From a virus, in the IMG/VR virus record IMGVR_UViG_3300030107_000343, positions 1 through 20,286 of that record: 20,286 bases of DNA. One strand, written 5' to 3'. Made by a program: the position numbers and the translations under genes. The notes under the pieces were generated by a model, which was given only the letters and a program-made list of their open reading frames with translations, was not told the DNA's origin and ran no database searches. The number at the start of each line of letters is the position of its first letter. The first letter of the stretch is position 1. Shown here piece after piece: positions 1 to 7,255 of the stretch.

Positions 1-356
1 TGAATAGGATTGTAGTCGCCCATATAAGAATGAACACTCCAAAGCTCATCAGTCATTACCTCCCGATTACCTTGTAAGGGATTACCAGATGCAGCACAGA
101 ACTGCTTCACATAATCCATCGCCAACCCTTGAATCATCATGTTGAAATCTTTCATTTCTTCACAAAGGTGATCCATCGTAAGCTGCTGCCCGTGACCTAT
201 CTGGCCTACCAACGTACCCGCATGACTCTTACGCTCTTCGGCAACCATTAGCTTATCGAGATAAGTATTTAGATCACCCACCATATTCTCAGGTAACTGA
301 GTCTCCAGCATAAAAACCGCCGGAAGCGTGTGGAATGTATAAGGCTGCGGCTCCAT
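1..356 (-). CDS. Probable 2OG-Fe(II) oxygenase, N-terminal part (runs off the left edge)
   Basis: The ATG at 356-354 opens a frame that stays open to the window edge, giving 118 complete residues and the first two bases (CA) of codon 119. The visible end reads DELWSVHSYMGDYNPI, and codon 119 must be His or Gln. Trp followed by a Tyr-Asn-Pro-[IL]-His stretch resembles the region just before the iron-binding HxD motif in phage 2OG-Fe(II) oxygenases that I know from marine phages. The iron ligands themselves are outside the window, so the call rests on this lead-in only. The start overlaps the stop of the preceding gene (TAATG), so translation is probably coupled. If correct, it may hydroxylate a virion or host protein, but no substrate can be inferred. 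Confidence 0.5.
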   Translation of the reverse strand, partial: MEPQPYTFHTLPAVFMLETQLPENMVGDLNTYLDKLMVAEERKSHAGTLVGQIGHGQQLTMDHLCEEMKDFNMMIQGLAMDYVKQFCAASGNPLQGNREVMTDELWSVHSYMGDYNPI

Positions 357-697
357 TAGCTAGGTATCGCAAACTCGTTATTACGGACAGGATTAGTCTG
401 AGGGTTCGTAATTACAGAATCATACTGGCTTGCAAATATCTGATCCCACTTTGCTGTTGGACAAAGGTCTTCTAGTTCTTTTTTAGTCCAATCACCTTCA
501 GCTTTTGCAGTGAAATTATTAATGTCTTTACCGTCTGCATCTTTATCTACTGCGTTAATGTCTACGGTTTTACTGCTGGTATAATAATCAGCTTGCCCTT
601 CAGTACCTTGTTCGTACTTCATTTCAAGATGCCAATGAGTCACTTTGCCTCCCTCGCTTGAGGGGATAGCCTTTATTAAAGTTTTTTTAACCGCCAT
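356..697 (-). CDS. Hypothetical 113-aa protein downstream of the tail fibre
   Basis: I do not recognise this family. The protein is soluble-looking, has no membrane segment or signal peptide, and contains many charged and Asn/Asp residues. It starts MAVKKTLIKAIPSSEGGKV and ends NNEFAIPS. A strong Shine-Dalgarno AGGAG lies six bases before the ATG and overlaps the stop codon of the tail-fibre gene, so it is probably translated from the same late message. Its place between the fibre and a probable oxygenase suggests a fibre-associated or accessory virion protein, but this is only positional. An antisense frame at 645-1004 is judged a shadow. Confidence 0.8.
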   Translation of the reverse strand: MAVKKTLIKAIPSSEGGKVTHWHLEMKYEQGTEGQADYYTSSKTVDINAVDKDADGKDINNFTAKAEGDWTKKELEDLCPTAKWDQIFASQYDSVITNPQTNPVRNNEFAIPS

Positions 698-706
698 TTT
701 ATGCTC

Positions 707-3679
707 CTATTCGCAATTACAGTTGTTAAGTTTTTCAGTTAGCTCGTCTACTTTAGTAGAAAGCTCTTGTACCGCTTTGACCATGATTGGCATTAAAGCC
801 CCCTCACCAACACGTTGTCTTTTATCTTCACCAGACTCACTCCACAATTCAAAACCATCTTTCAAGTCATATCGATCAATAACTTCTTTAACTTCTTGTG
901 CAATAAAACCGTGGTTATACTTACCGTTCATTACTCGTTCTTCAGAATCAGGATCGTGCACTTTCATTTCTGAAGGCACATCTTTTGCTTTTCTCCAAAG
1001 ATAAGTAACAGGTCTTAGTTCATTAACAAATTTAAGACCAACTTTTTCATCTTGAATGTCTTCTTTAAGGCGAACATCTGAAGGAGCAGTAACTGAGGTG
1101 CCCCCAAATGCAATATTACTGTCTGTGCTAGCTTTGCCAAAAGTAAAATTACTATTACCTGTACCAGTTACGTTATACCCAATCACTACTTGTGTGTCAG
1201 CAGCAGCAGCAGAAGGATGACAGTAACTTCCGATTATAACATTGTTTGAGCCTGTCTCGAGGTTGACACCATAAGAACCCGCATCATGTCCAATTACTAC
1301 ATTATGATTACCAGTAGTAAGAAGATCGCCAGCAGACGAACCTAACATAGAGTTGAAACCACCAGTAGTTATGTCTGAACCGGCATAGTATCCAATTATG
1401 GCGTTGTAGGAACCCGAAGTTGATTGCTCCATAGCATGATAGCCGAGAGAGCTGTTGTAATTACCATTACTTGCAGTCAACATACAGGATGCACCGACTG
1501 CAGTGTTTGTGCTGGCGTTAACCACTTGTAACGCCTTCTCTCCAACAGCGGTGTTGTAATGCCCTGTGGTGTTTCCACTTAGCGCAGCCATTCCAATTGC
1601 GGTATTCGACTCGCCATCAAGGTTTGCATCTAATGCAGTTGCTCCGACTGCGACATTAGAATGGCCTGTAGTGTTCGTTAGCAGGGCATCAAAACCAACT
1701 GCGGTATTAATTTCGGCAGTCGTGTTGGCATTTAAAGCCCGATAACCCACGGCAGTATTTCCATCCGCCGTAGTGTTAGAAGCAAGAGCATTATGACCAA
1801 CAGCGGTTGAGCGATCTCCGCTTGTGTTGTCTAACATAGCCTCTTTTCCAACTGCGACATTATAAGAGGCAGTGCTGTTGTTTGTTAAAGCATGATACCC
1901 GACTGCGACACATTGCCCTCCTCCAGTGTTTGCGGCTAAAGCAGCAGACCCCACAGCAGTATGGTAGTTACCATCCGTATTTGCTCCCAATGCTCCCTGT
2001 CCGATTGCTATATTGTGAGCGCCCGTGGTGTTCGCGTCTGCGGCTTGGTGTCCAATGGCTACATTATTTGAAGCTGTGGTGTTGTCATTAAGTGCATCAT
2101 GGCCGATTGCTACGTTGTATCCACCAGTGGAATTGTTTAACAAAGCCCCTCGACCCATAGCAGTATTACTTACACCTGTGTTGAGCTTTAATGCACTTGT
2201 GCCTACCGCTGTGTTGTTTGCGCCTGTAGTGACTGTTAGTAAGGCATTATACCCCACCGCAGTGTTGTCTGAAGCCGTGGTGTTATTTGATCCCGCAAGA
2301 CCTCCAACAAAGGTAAGTCCTTGTCCAGTAGTATTATCTAAACCTGATTCATAACCTACTGCCACATTGTACACATTAGTAGCCGTAGTAAAGTTTTGAT
2401 TTAATAGAGCCGAGTAACCTAGAGCAGTTGACCTAGACCCTAAAGTATCTCCACCTAAAGAGTGCATTCCTATCGCTGTGTTCAAGCCACCCTCTGTCAA
2501 AGAATCACCAGAATTTGCTCCAACAAGCGTGTTTTGCAAACCTGTGGTAATTGCTGTTCCTGCAACATATCCAACCGCAGTAATGTTTGATGCGGTGGTG
2601 TTTGAAAGAAGGGCATCCTTACCAATACCTATGTTGTTAGCCCCTGTGGTGTTGTTATATAGAGCATAATCTCCAACACCTACATTGTAAGATCCTGTGG
2701 TGTTTAACTCTAAACTAGCGTTCCCTAAAGCAGAATTCTGCGCTCCTGTCGTATTTGTTCGTAAGCTGTCTTTACCAACAGCAGTGTTCTTAGCGGCTGT
2801 AGTGTTTGCTGCTAAAGCATCAAAGCCAACTGCGGTGTTGTCTGAGGCTGTAGTGTTTGCTTCTAGCGCACTAGCTCCCACGGCTGTATTATAATTTCCA
2901 GTTGTAGTGGCTTCCATAGCTGAATCACCGATCGCTGTATTATAACCAGCAGCAGTTGCTACTAATAAGGCATCCTTACCTACTGCTGTATGGTTAGAAC
3001 CTGTGGTATTAGCTCCTAAAGCTCCTTGTCCAAGTGCGGTATTTGCTGTACCTGTTGTATTTGCGTCTAAAGCACCTGATCCGACTGCTGTATTGTTAGA
3101 AGCTGTGGTGTTTGCACCACCAGCATTGTCACCGACAAAAGTGTTGTCAGATCCGCTTGTAAGCGCATCACCCGCAGCCTCACCAATAGCTACGTTATCT
3201 GTACCTGTGGTAAGCCCTGTGCCAAACGCGCCGCTACCAAGCCCTACGTTGCCTGTACCGCCTAGTACGTCTAGGACATCAGTAACCGCAGCGCCAGAGC
3301 CAGCACCATCAGTAGCTACCATGCGGATACCGCCGTTTGGTATGACCACATTTGCGCCTGTCCCTGCGGTTAATGTAACTGTGTCACCAGCGGAGTTTTG
3401 TATTACCCATACGTTAGAAAGAGTATTTGGAGCCAGGGTAACTGTACAAGCCTGTGAGAGAGATCCTGTGAGGGTAAGAGCCATCGAGCGAAAGGCGTCA
3501 CTAGCCCCATCCGCCATCGTAATCGTTGCTGTAGAGGCATCTGAAAGAGCTTCCGATCCTGTCCCAAATTTTTCCGCGATCATTTCCAGGTTCAAATTTG
3601 TGGTCGTGCCCCAAGTTCCTGAACCATCGCCTGTCGCCATTTCATTTAGGCGAAGATCGTTTACATATGTACTTGTCAT
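707..3679 (-). CDS. Tail fibre/spike with about 40 YadA-head-like repeats and C-terminal S74 chaperone domain
   Basis: The protein has 990 residues. Residues 1-60 (TYVNDLRLNEMATGDGSGTWG) match a virion-attachment N-terminus common in marine phage fibres. Residues 144 to about 829 hold about 40 copies of a 17-residue unit of the type NTAVGxxALxxNTTGxx. This resembles the head repeats of trimeric autotransporters, which build a parallel beta-roll. Residues 867-990 form an intramolecular chaperone of the peptidase S74/endosialidase type: SDVRLK places Ser867 and Lys872 five residues apart, as in the known Ser-Lys self-cleavage dyad, followed by GFIAQEV and a terminal heptad coiled coil. It probably folds as a trimer, releases its chaperone by autoproteolysis and binds the host surface. 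The Shine-Dalgarno GAGGT precedes the ATG, just after the upstream stop. The last residues, CNCE, are Cys-rich. Confidence 0.92.
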   Translation of the reverse strand: MTSTYVNDLRLNEMATGDGSGTWGTTTNLNLEMIAEKFGTGSEALSDASTATITMADGASDAFRSMALTLTGSLSQACTVTLAPNTLSNVWVIQNSAGDTVTLTAGTGANVVIPNGGIRMVATDGAGSGAAVTDVLDVLGGTGNVGLGSGAFGTGLTTGTDNVAIGEAAGDALTSGSDNTFVGDNAGGANTTASNNTAVGSGALDANTTGTANTALGQGALGANTTGSNHTAVGKDALLVATAAGYNTAIGDSAMEATTTGNYNTAVGASALEANTTASDNTAVGFDALAANTTAAKNTAVGKDSLRTNTTGAQNSALGNASLELNTTGSYNVGVGDYALYNNTTGANNIGIGKDALLSNTTASNITAVGYVAGTAITTGLQNTLVGANSGDSLTEGGLNTAIGMHSLGGDTLGSRSTALGYSALLNQNFTTATNVYNVAVGYESGLDNTTGQGLTFVGGLAGSNNTTASDNTAVGYNALLTVTTGANNTAVGTSALKLNTGVSNTAMGRGALLNNSTGGYNVAIGHDALNDNTTASNNVAIGHQAADANTTGAHNIAIGQGALGANTDGNYHTAVGSAALAANTGGGQCVAVGYHALTNNSTASYNVAVGKEAMLDNTSGDRSTAVGHNALASNTTADGNTAVGYRALNANTTAEINTAVGFDALLTNTTGHSNVAVGATALDANLDGESNTAIGMAALSGNTTGHYNTAVGEKALQVVNASTNTAVGASCMLTASNGNYNSSLGYHAMEQSTSGSYNAIIGYYAGSDITTGGFNSMLGSSAGDLLTTGNHNVVIGHDAGSYGVNLETGSNNVIIGSYCHPSAAAADTQVVIGYNVTGTGNSNFTFGKASTDSNIAFGGTSVTAPSDVRLKEDIQDEKVGLKFVNELRPVTYLWRKAKDVPSEMKVHDPDSEERVMNGKYNHGFIAQEVKEVIDRYDLKDGFELWSESGEDKRQRVGEGALMPIMVKAVQELSTKVDELTEKLNNCNCE
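710..1081 (-). other. S74-type intramolecular chaperone/autoprotease domain of the tail fibre
   Basis: Residues 867-990 of the fibre. Seen: SDVRLKEDI at the domain start, L(R)PVTYLWRK, HGFIAQEV, and a terminal helix VQELSTKVDELTEKL with heptad spacing. In the known family the chain is cut just before the Ser after trimer folding, with a Lys five residues later as partner. Both residues are present here, so the domain looks active. Confidence 0.88.
1193..3250 (-). repeat. About 40 tandem 51-bp degenerate repeats coding 17-aa beta-roll units
   Basis: The repeats encode residues 144 to about 829 of the tail fibre. I counted roughly 40 units starting at each N-[TVI]-[AG]-[VIL]-G. Most are exactly 17 residues; a few have one residue fewer or three to four extra (for instance around residues 420 and 800). 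The DNA copies are diverged, not identical. The strict 51-base period also keeps antisense frames open, which explains several spurious plus-strand ORFs here. Confidence 0.9.
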
Positions 3680-3680
3680 T

Positions 3681-4382
3681 TTACGCTACCTCTTTCCAAT
3701 TCGGTGTTTGACTATCGTCAATAGTTGGCCAACTCGTTGTTTGACTGTCATTAACAGCCTCCCAATCCGCATCTTGGCTATCATCAATAAGTCCCCAGAC
3801 GTTAACGCCGCTCGTTGTACAGGCCGCTTCCACTCCTGTAACTGAAACATTCGCATCGCCATCGAACGTAACCGTTCCAATAGATCCGGTAAGCGCATCC
3901 ATCGAAACTTCGATAGTGTTGCTTGTGATGGCCGTGGGCGTTCCGACTGCTGTTGTTCCTGCCACGCCTGTGACAGAGACTGTCGCCGTACCCGTAACCG
4001 TAACCGATCCCAAAGCTCCTGTACCAGCAACACCCGTGGGTGAAACATTTGCGCCAGCTGAGACTGAAACTGACCCAAGCGTTCCTGTACCCGCCACCCC
4101 TGTGGGAGTGACATTTGCTGTACCCGTGACCGTAAGCGTACCAAGAGTACCAGTGCCTGATACCCCAGTAGGACTAACACTCGCATCAGCGGATACAGAA
4201 ACCGATCCAAGGGTCGCTGTTCCTGCAACTCCTGTGACGCTGACATTCGCATCCGCGCTAATCGAGACGGTGCCAAGAGTGCCTGTCGCATCAGGTACTG
4301 CTTCACCATTACCCCACGTTCCGTCACCCCATCCGTGAGAAGACGAATTCCATCCGCTAAATGCAACTTTAATGTCAGCCAC
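3681..4382 (-). CDS. Repeat-rich virion structural protein, 233 aa
   Basis: The start is GTG at 4382-4380, with Shine-Dalgarno AGGAT overlapping the preceding TAG stop. The N-terminus is Trp/Gly-rich (GWGDGTWGN). Residues 32-154 hold about five tandem 22-residue units of the type ANVSPTGVAGTGTLGSVSVS, probably beta strands alternating with Gly/Thr turns. Residues 199-229 hold three copies of a [ND]DSQxxxW unit. The short DSQ-W repeat is something I have seen in marine phage structural proteins, but its function is not known to me. The stop lies one base before the tail-fibre start, so it is probably a fibre partner or tip/collar component. A second long minus-strand frame at 3686-4384 is a shadow made by the repeats. 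Confidence 0.85.
   Translation of the reverse strand: MADIKVAFSGWNSSSHGWGDGTWGNGEAVPDATGTLGTVSISADANVSVTGVAGTATLGSVSVSADASVSPTGVSGTGTLGTLTVTGTANVTPTGVAGTGTLGSVSVSAGANVSPTGVAGTGALGSVTVTGTATVSVTGVAGTTAVGTPTAITSNTIEVSMDALTGSIGTVTFDGDANVSVTGVEAACTTSGVNVWGLIDDSQDADWEAVNDSQTTSWPTIDDSQTPNWKEVA
3696..3788 (-). repeat. Three copies of a [ND]DSQxxxW unit
   Basis: Encodes residues 199-229 of the 233-aa structural protein: IDDSQDADW, VNDSQTTSW and IDDSQTPNW, spaced 10-11 residues apart and close to the C-terminus. The repeated acidic-Ser-Gln plus Trp pattern looks like a small binding or oligomerisation motif. Confidence 0.8.
3921..4289 (-). repeat. Tandem 66-bp repeats coding 22-aa beta units
   Basis: Encodes residues 32-154 of the 233-aa protein. 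Units start near residues 45, 67, 89, 111 and 133, with a partial unit before them. Each has the pattern A[NST]V[ST][PV]TGV[AS]GT and then LG[ST][VL][ST]V[ST]. A degenerate remnant recurs around residue 177. Confidence 0.85.
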
Positions 4383-4392
4383 ACGTTATATC

Positions 4393-4863
4393 CTATGCGA
4401 TTCTTATAATCGCGTTACTAGCGTCTGCTGCTGGAAACTGGATAGTAAAGTCACCGCTTGTGGATGTCTTATCCGCTCCAAAGTCCAATATAGCTACTGC
4501 TCTGTTAGCTGACCCTGCTGTCGTAGAGGAATTATAAATTAACGCCCCTCTCGCCGTAATTGAGCTACTTGACCAAGTGCTGTCAGAAAAATCTGTTAAC
4601 GCTGTAGTACCTGAAGTAGTCGGATCTACATTGGTAAGCGTATTGCCTCCTGCTGTATAACCCGTACCAGATACTTCGTTAGTTGTTGCGTAAGCCGTAG
4701 TAGAAGCTGACATTGTTGCACTACTTGTGTACAAAGCAATCTTAAAGGTATTGCCCGTACCCGTAGTGGTAGTCGTACCCCCACCAGAGCCATTGTGGAA
4801 ATTATGTATTCCCTGTAAAAGCTCGGATTTAAACGAGGTTGCCATAGCTGTCGTGATAGCCAT
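4393..4863 (-). CDS. Ser/Thr-rich virion structural protein, 156 aa
   Basis: The pattern FKSELLQGIHNF, then TFKIALYTSSATM, TNEVSGTGYTAGG, and ITARGALIYNSST belongs to a family I recognise as recurrent in marine and other phage structural clusters, without a firmly known role. The protein is short, Thr/Ser/Gly/Ala-rich and probably all beta. The ATG overlaps the preceding stop (TAATG), and a strong Shine-Dalgarno AAGGAG sits inside the end of the upstream gene, so the two are probably coupled. Position suggests a tail or neck component. A decoration protein is an alternative. Confidence 0.85.
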   Translation of the reverse strand: MAITTAMATSFKSELLQGIHNFHNGSGGGTTTTTGTGNTFKIALYTSSATMSASTTAYATTNEVSGTGYTAGGNTLTNVDPTTSGTTALTDFSDSTWSSSSITARGALIYNSSTTAGSANRAVAILDFGADKTSTSGDFTIQFPAADASNAIIRIA

Positions 4864-5153
4864 TATAGTCTCCTTAAAATATCAGCAACATCTGGATGAC
4901 CCTGCTGAATAAACTCGTTAACAAGCGTTGTTCTATCGCTCTTAACCGCTTGTTTGATAATACCTAAAACCACATGGTAAATGCGATTTTTAAATGCTTC
5001 TGCCTGTTGCCTTACTATAGGATCTACCGAATCTGAAACACTGACTATCTGTTCAACAGCCCGTTCAGCTAACTCTTCGGGGGATAACCCTCTATGTTCA
5101 GTCGTTTTAACAACAACATCCCCTATACTTGAATCGACTGCTAACTTAAACAT
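4863..5153 (-). CDS. Conserved small phage protein, 96 aa, helical
   Basis: The residues RGLSPEELAERAVEQIVSVS, then IRxQAEAFK-like and QAVKSDRTT, match a small protein I have seen repeatedly in marine phage structural regions, but I know no assigned function. The sequence is predicted mostly helical and has no membrane segment. It starts nine bases after the stop of the adaptor-like gene, with Shine-Dalgarno GAGGT, and its own end contains the ribosome-binding site of the next gene. It may be a small assembly factor or head-tail joining protein; this is only inference from location. Confidence 0.8.
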   Translation of the reverse strand: MFKLAVDSSIGDVVVKTTEHRGLSPEELAERAVEQIVSVSDSVDPIVRQQAEAFKNRIYHVVLGIIKQAVKSDRTTLVNEFIQQGHPDVADILRRL

Positions 5154-5162
5154 AATACCTCT

Positions 5163-5801
5163 TTACGATACTGGGACACTAGCTTGCCCCGAATAGTATG
5201 TATCCTGTTGCAATTTACCATCACCAAGATTTTTCAATAAGGTTATGGATTCTAAATACATATTATTATAAATCTGAACCATATCAGGTTCACCTTTCAT
5301 AAATCGTATAGCTTCTACTAAAGACCTATTTAATAACGCAGAATCAAAATTCTCACTTAGCCAAGGTAGTGTACTTGCTGTAACAATGGATTCAGGATAA
5401 TACCCGTAATGCAGTTCCATCGTATACCCGCTATTTGGGGTTGGCCCTAAGATAAAAGAAGAATCATCAAATATAGCGTAATGTTTAGGGACTCCTGTAG
5501 TTGAAGGGTTAGGATATGCTTCACGGATAAAATTAACATCTTTGTTTAAAAGATATGTGTATACCCCATCCGAATCCGCTACAGCCAAGCTATAGGTATA
5601 AAGAAAATCTGTAGGTACTGATAAGTACTTATTACCCGAAGTCAACGCTCCTGTTACATTTTTACGAAGCGAAGGAAGCTGTACAGTGTTATAAATAGCC
5701 TGTTCAGCCTGTTGAGCAAACATAGCAAGCTGATCGCTTGTAAAGGAAGTCTCACAGATATCCTCTATATTCGCCGTTAATTGGGCATAAGTCATACTCA
5801 T
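5163..5801 (-). CDS. Putative head-tail adaptor protein, 212 aa
   Basis: The N-terminus (TYAQLTANIEDICE, then QAEQAIYNTVQLPSLRKNVTG) and the middle (YLSVPTDFLYTYSLAV) resemble the phage adaptor family that docks on the portal ring and forms the neck of short-tailed phages. Length is usual for that group. The ATG overlaps the stop of the 55-aa gene in ATGA, and no strong Shine-Dalgarno is seen, so expression probably depends on coupling. A second ATG two codons later is possible. Together with the 228-aa connector-like protein this would give a two-layer neck below the portal. Confidence 0.65.
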   Translation of the reverse strand: MSMTYAQLTANIEDICETSFTSDQLAMFAQQAEQAIYNTVQLPSLRKNVTGALTSGNKYLSVPTDFLYTYSLAVADSDGVYTYLLNKDVNFIREAYPNPSTTGVPKHYAIFDDSSFILGPTPNSGYTMELHYGYYPESIVTASTLPWLSENFDSALLNRSLVEAIRFMKGEPDMVQIYNNMYLESITLLKNLGDGKLQQDTYYSGQASVPVS

Positions 5802-5965
5802 GCAAGCGTACCACGTACCATCGTACCTTTAGTCGCAGCACCTGCGCCGCGCATCTTAATCCCAGAAGTTTTAATCCCACTCATATCAGGTTTGGGGGCA
5901 TCTTTACAAGGGTATACACCCTTATCTTTATGCACTTTAACCTCTTTCATATCAAATACGTCCAT
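5798..5965 (-). CDS. 55-aa protein with RGAG-type C-terminal motif
   Basis: A small gene fits exactly between its neighbours. The ATG at 5965-5963 has a strong Shine-Dalgarno AGGAG that overlaps the zinc-ribbon gene's stop, and its TGA overlaps the next ATG. The sequence starts MDVFDMKEVKVHKDKG and ends KMRGAGAATKGTMVRGTLA. The RGAGxAxKG core is the same as in the three basic proteins at 7256-9341, suggesting a shared motif. The protein contains one Cys (residue 20), is basic and has no membrane segment. I do not know its function. Tight packing on both sides supports it as a real gene. Confidence 0.75.
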   Translation of the reverse strand: MDVFDMKEVKVHKDKGVYPCKDAPKPDMSGIKTSGIKMRGAGAATKGTMVRGTLA

Positions 5966-5974
5966 TTTACGCTC

Positions 5975-6328
5975 CTATGAAGTCACTATGGTTACTGTTC
6001 CTATTTCTCCCGTCCCAACTAAATCGTTAGGTGTTAAATCATACGGGTCTCTTCCTACACCCACCGGGTTCCATCCCCACTGGGTATCTCTACTTTCTGT
6101 TAATTCCGCAGTATCTGAACGCGGGTCTCGTATTGCTTGAGGATCATTAACAGGGAACTCGCCTAATCTTAACTGGGGTTGATCAGGGTTCCAACACTCA
6201 GGACACGCTTTTATATGCGTATTCCTACCTTTTTCAACTAGGTCTTTAAGTTCTCTTAGTTTGTACTGAAATCCACAAACATCACAGATCCCTAATGCTT
6301 TTCGGGCTGAAGCAAAGCGATTTGCCAT
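5975..6328 (-). CDS. Zinc-ribbon virion-cluster protein, 117 aa
   Basis: Cys15-Asp-Val-Cys18 and Cys42-Pro-Glu-Cys45 form two CxxC knuckles 23 residues apart, a classic zinc-ribbon layout. The following CWNPDQPQ stretch matches a small marine phage protein family with no assigned role. The C-terminal half is Gly/Pro/Asp-rich and ends GTGEIGTVTIVTS, likely an extended beta tail. The ATG lies two bases after the stop of the connector-like gene, with only a weak Shine-Dalgarno. It could be a metal-stabilised neck or plug piece; a nucleic-acid-binding role is the alternative. Confidence 0.75.
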   Translation of the reverse strand: MANRFASARKALGICDVCGFQYKLRELKDLVEKGRNTHIKACPECWNPDQPQLRLGEFPVNDPQAIRDPRSDTAELTESRDTQWGWNPVGVGRDPYDLTPNDLVGTGEIGTVTIVTS

Positions 6329-6330
6329 TT

Positions 6331-7017
6331 CTATACATACCCAATACGAGGAACAAATCTAGCAGAAGTTTTTTCCCTGTCTTCTCCTGCTGCTAGATTA
6401 AATTGTTCTTCATAAATTTCTTTTAGCATAGGGACACGAGGCATTAATTCAGGATCTTTCTGGGCAATATAATAGGCTAACCCTGCCATTAATGCGGGTA
6501 GAAACCTAAAATTCATATCCGCAGTTTCAACTCCAGAACCAGCGTCTTCTATCCGACGCATACGCCAATAATAAAACACATACCCACTCTTATCTGGTAC
6601 AGGCCAGACATTTATCTTAGGGGTTGTACGAAGACGCTCCACATAAACCTGTATTGGTCTACCTTCTGATAATTTATTAGGGATAGACGAATAAGTGCTG
6701 ACACTAATTCGACTTATCGTAAGGTCTTGCTGAGTAGTTGCATTACCTGAATCTGTACGAACAACGTGTTCTAACAGGTCAACCGTATCAGCGGGTAGGT
6801 CATATTCAGACGTACCCTCAGTTAACGTGACTGACCCCTCATCTACCGTCCATAAATTTATCCCTCTATTTTGCCATTCAATAGTCAATAAATTCATAGA
6901 CCTACGAGCGGTTCGCAAATCATAACCCGCCCGCATTTCACGCCCAGCGCGTTCCCACGCTTCTTCAGCGATCTCCGTAAAATCAGGATTAAAAGCAGTA
7001 GTGCCGGATGTCGCCAT
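6331..7017 (-). CDS. Putative head-tail connector protein, 228 aa
   Basis: The N-terminal part (EIAEEAWERAG, then RTARRSMNLLTIEWQNRGINLW) is a helical motif recurrent in marine phage proteins annotated as connector or tail-accessory. The remainder is a beta-rich section with YDLPADTVDLLE and a helical section near FLPALMAGLAYYIAQK. The layout is similar to the adaptor at 5163-5801. I infer that it forms one ring of the neck. Its ATG directly follows the TAG of the Lys-rich gene, and the purine-rich codons for that gene's Lys tail (AAGAAGAAG) probably serve as its ribosome-binding site. A tail-tubular role is an alternative. Confidence 0.6.
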   Translation of the reverse strand: MATSGTTAFNPDFTEIAEEAWERAGREMRAGYDLRTARRSMNLLTIEWQNRGINLWTVDEGSVTLTEGTSEYDLPADTVDLLEHVVRTDSGNATTQQDLTISRISVSTYSSIPNKLSEGRPIQVYVERLRTTPKINVWPVPDKSGYVFYYWRMRRIEDAGSGVETADMNFRFLPALMAGLAYYIAQKDPELMPRVPMLKEIYEEQFNLAAGEDREKTSARFVPRIGYV

Positions 7018-7245
7018 CTACTTCTTCTTAGCTGCTTTCTTAGCTGGTTCTTTCTTAGCGGGTTCTTTCTTAGCGGCGGCTTTCTTAGGCGGTTGTAACT
7101 CTTTTAATCGAGCTTTTGCCTCCTCTTCACTCATTAGGTCAGCATCTACGATGGCATAAGAACCATTCTCCTGCTTAACACCAATCTGAAATACAGGTCT
7201 GCCATCTACGAAATTACCGTTTTGATAGACTTCAAATTTATCCAT
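7018..7245 (-). CDS. 75-aa protein with Lys/Ala/Pro tail
   Basis: The first 50 residues are an ordinary small beta/alpha domain (FEVYQNGNFVDGRPVFQIGV). Residues 51-75 are almost only Lys, Ala, Pro and Glu, with repeated AKKEP units like linker-histone tails. This tail could bind packaged DNA or another polyanion. The Shine-Dalgarno AAGGAG sits just before the ATG. I do not recognise a family. Its location next to three basic proteins supports a link with virion DNA, but this is inference. Confidence 0.75.
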   Translation of the reverse strand: MDKFEVYQNGNFVDGRPVFQIGVKQENGSYAIVDADLMSEEEAKARLKELQPPKKAAAKKEPAKKEPAKKAAKKK

Positions 7246-7255
7246 ACAAGTCTCC

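Noticed and set aside
1193-3250. Regular 51-base repeats as a possible CRISPR array
   Set aside because: Repeats are contiguous, diverged and in frame within one long gene. There are no unique spacers of constant length between identical repeats.
707-3679. Diversity-generating retroelement acting on the fibre
   Set aside because: No reverse transcriptase gene, no template repeat and no adenine-biased variable region are visible. The C-terminus is an S74 domain, not a C-type lectin fold.
3003-3845. 280-aa open frame on the plus strand
   Set aside because: It is antisense to the fibre repeats and the start of the next gene. The regular repeat codons keep this frame open, it has no ribosome-binding site, and its Pro/Ala/Val content is what antisense of the repeats yields. 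The same applies to plus frames at 1882-2894 and 3916-4338.
3686-4384. 232-aa minus-strand frame overlapping the 233-aa protein
   Set aside because: It is a +1-type shadow of the 66-base repeats with an odd Arg/Gln/Leu composition. The other frame shows clear family-like Gly/Thr/Ser repeats and ends just before the fibre start.
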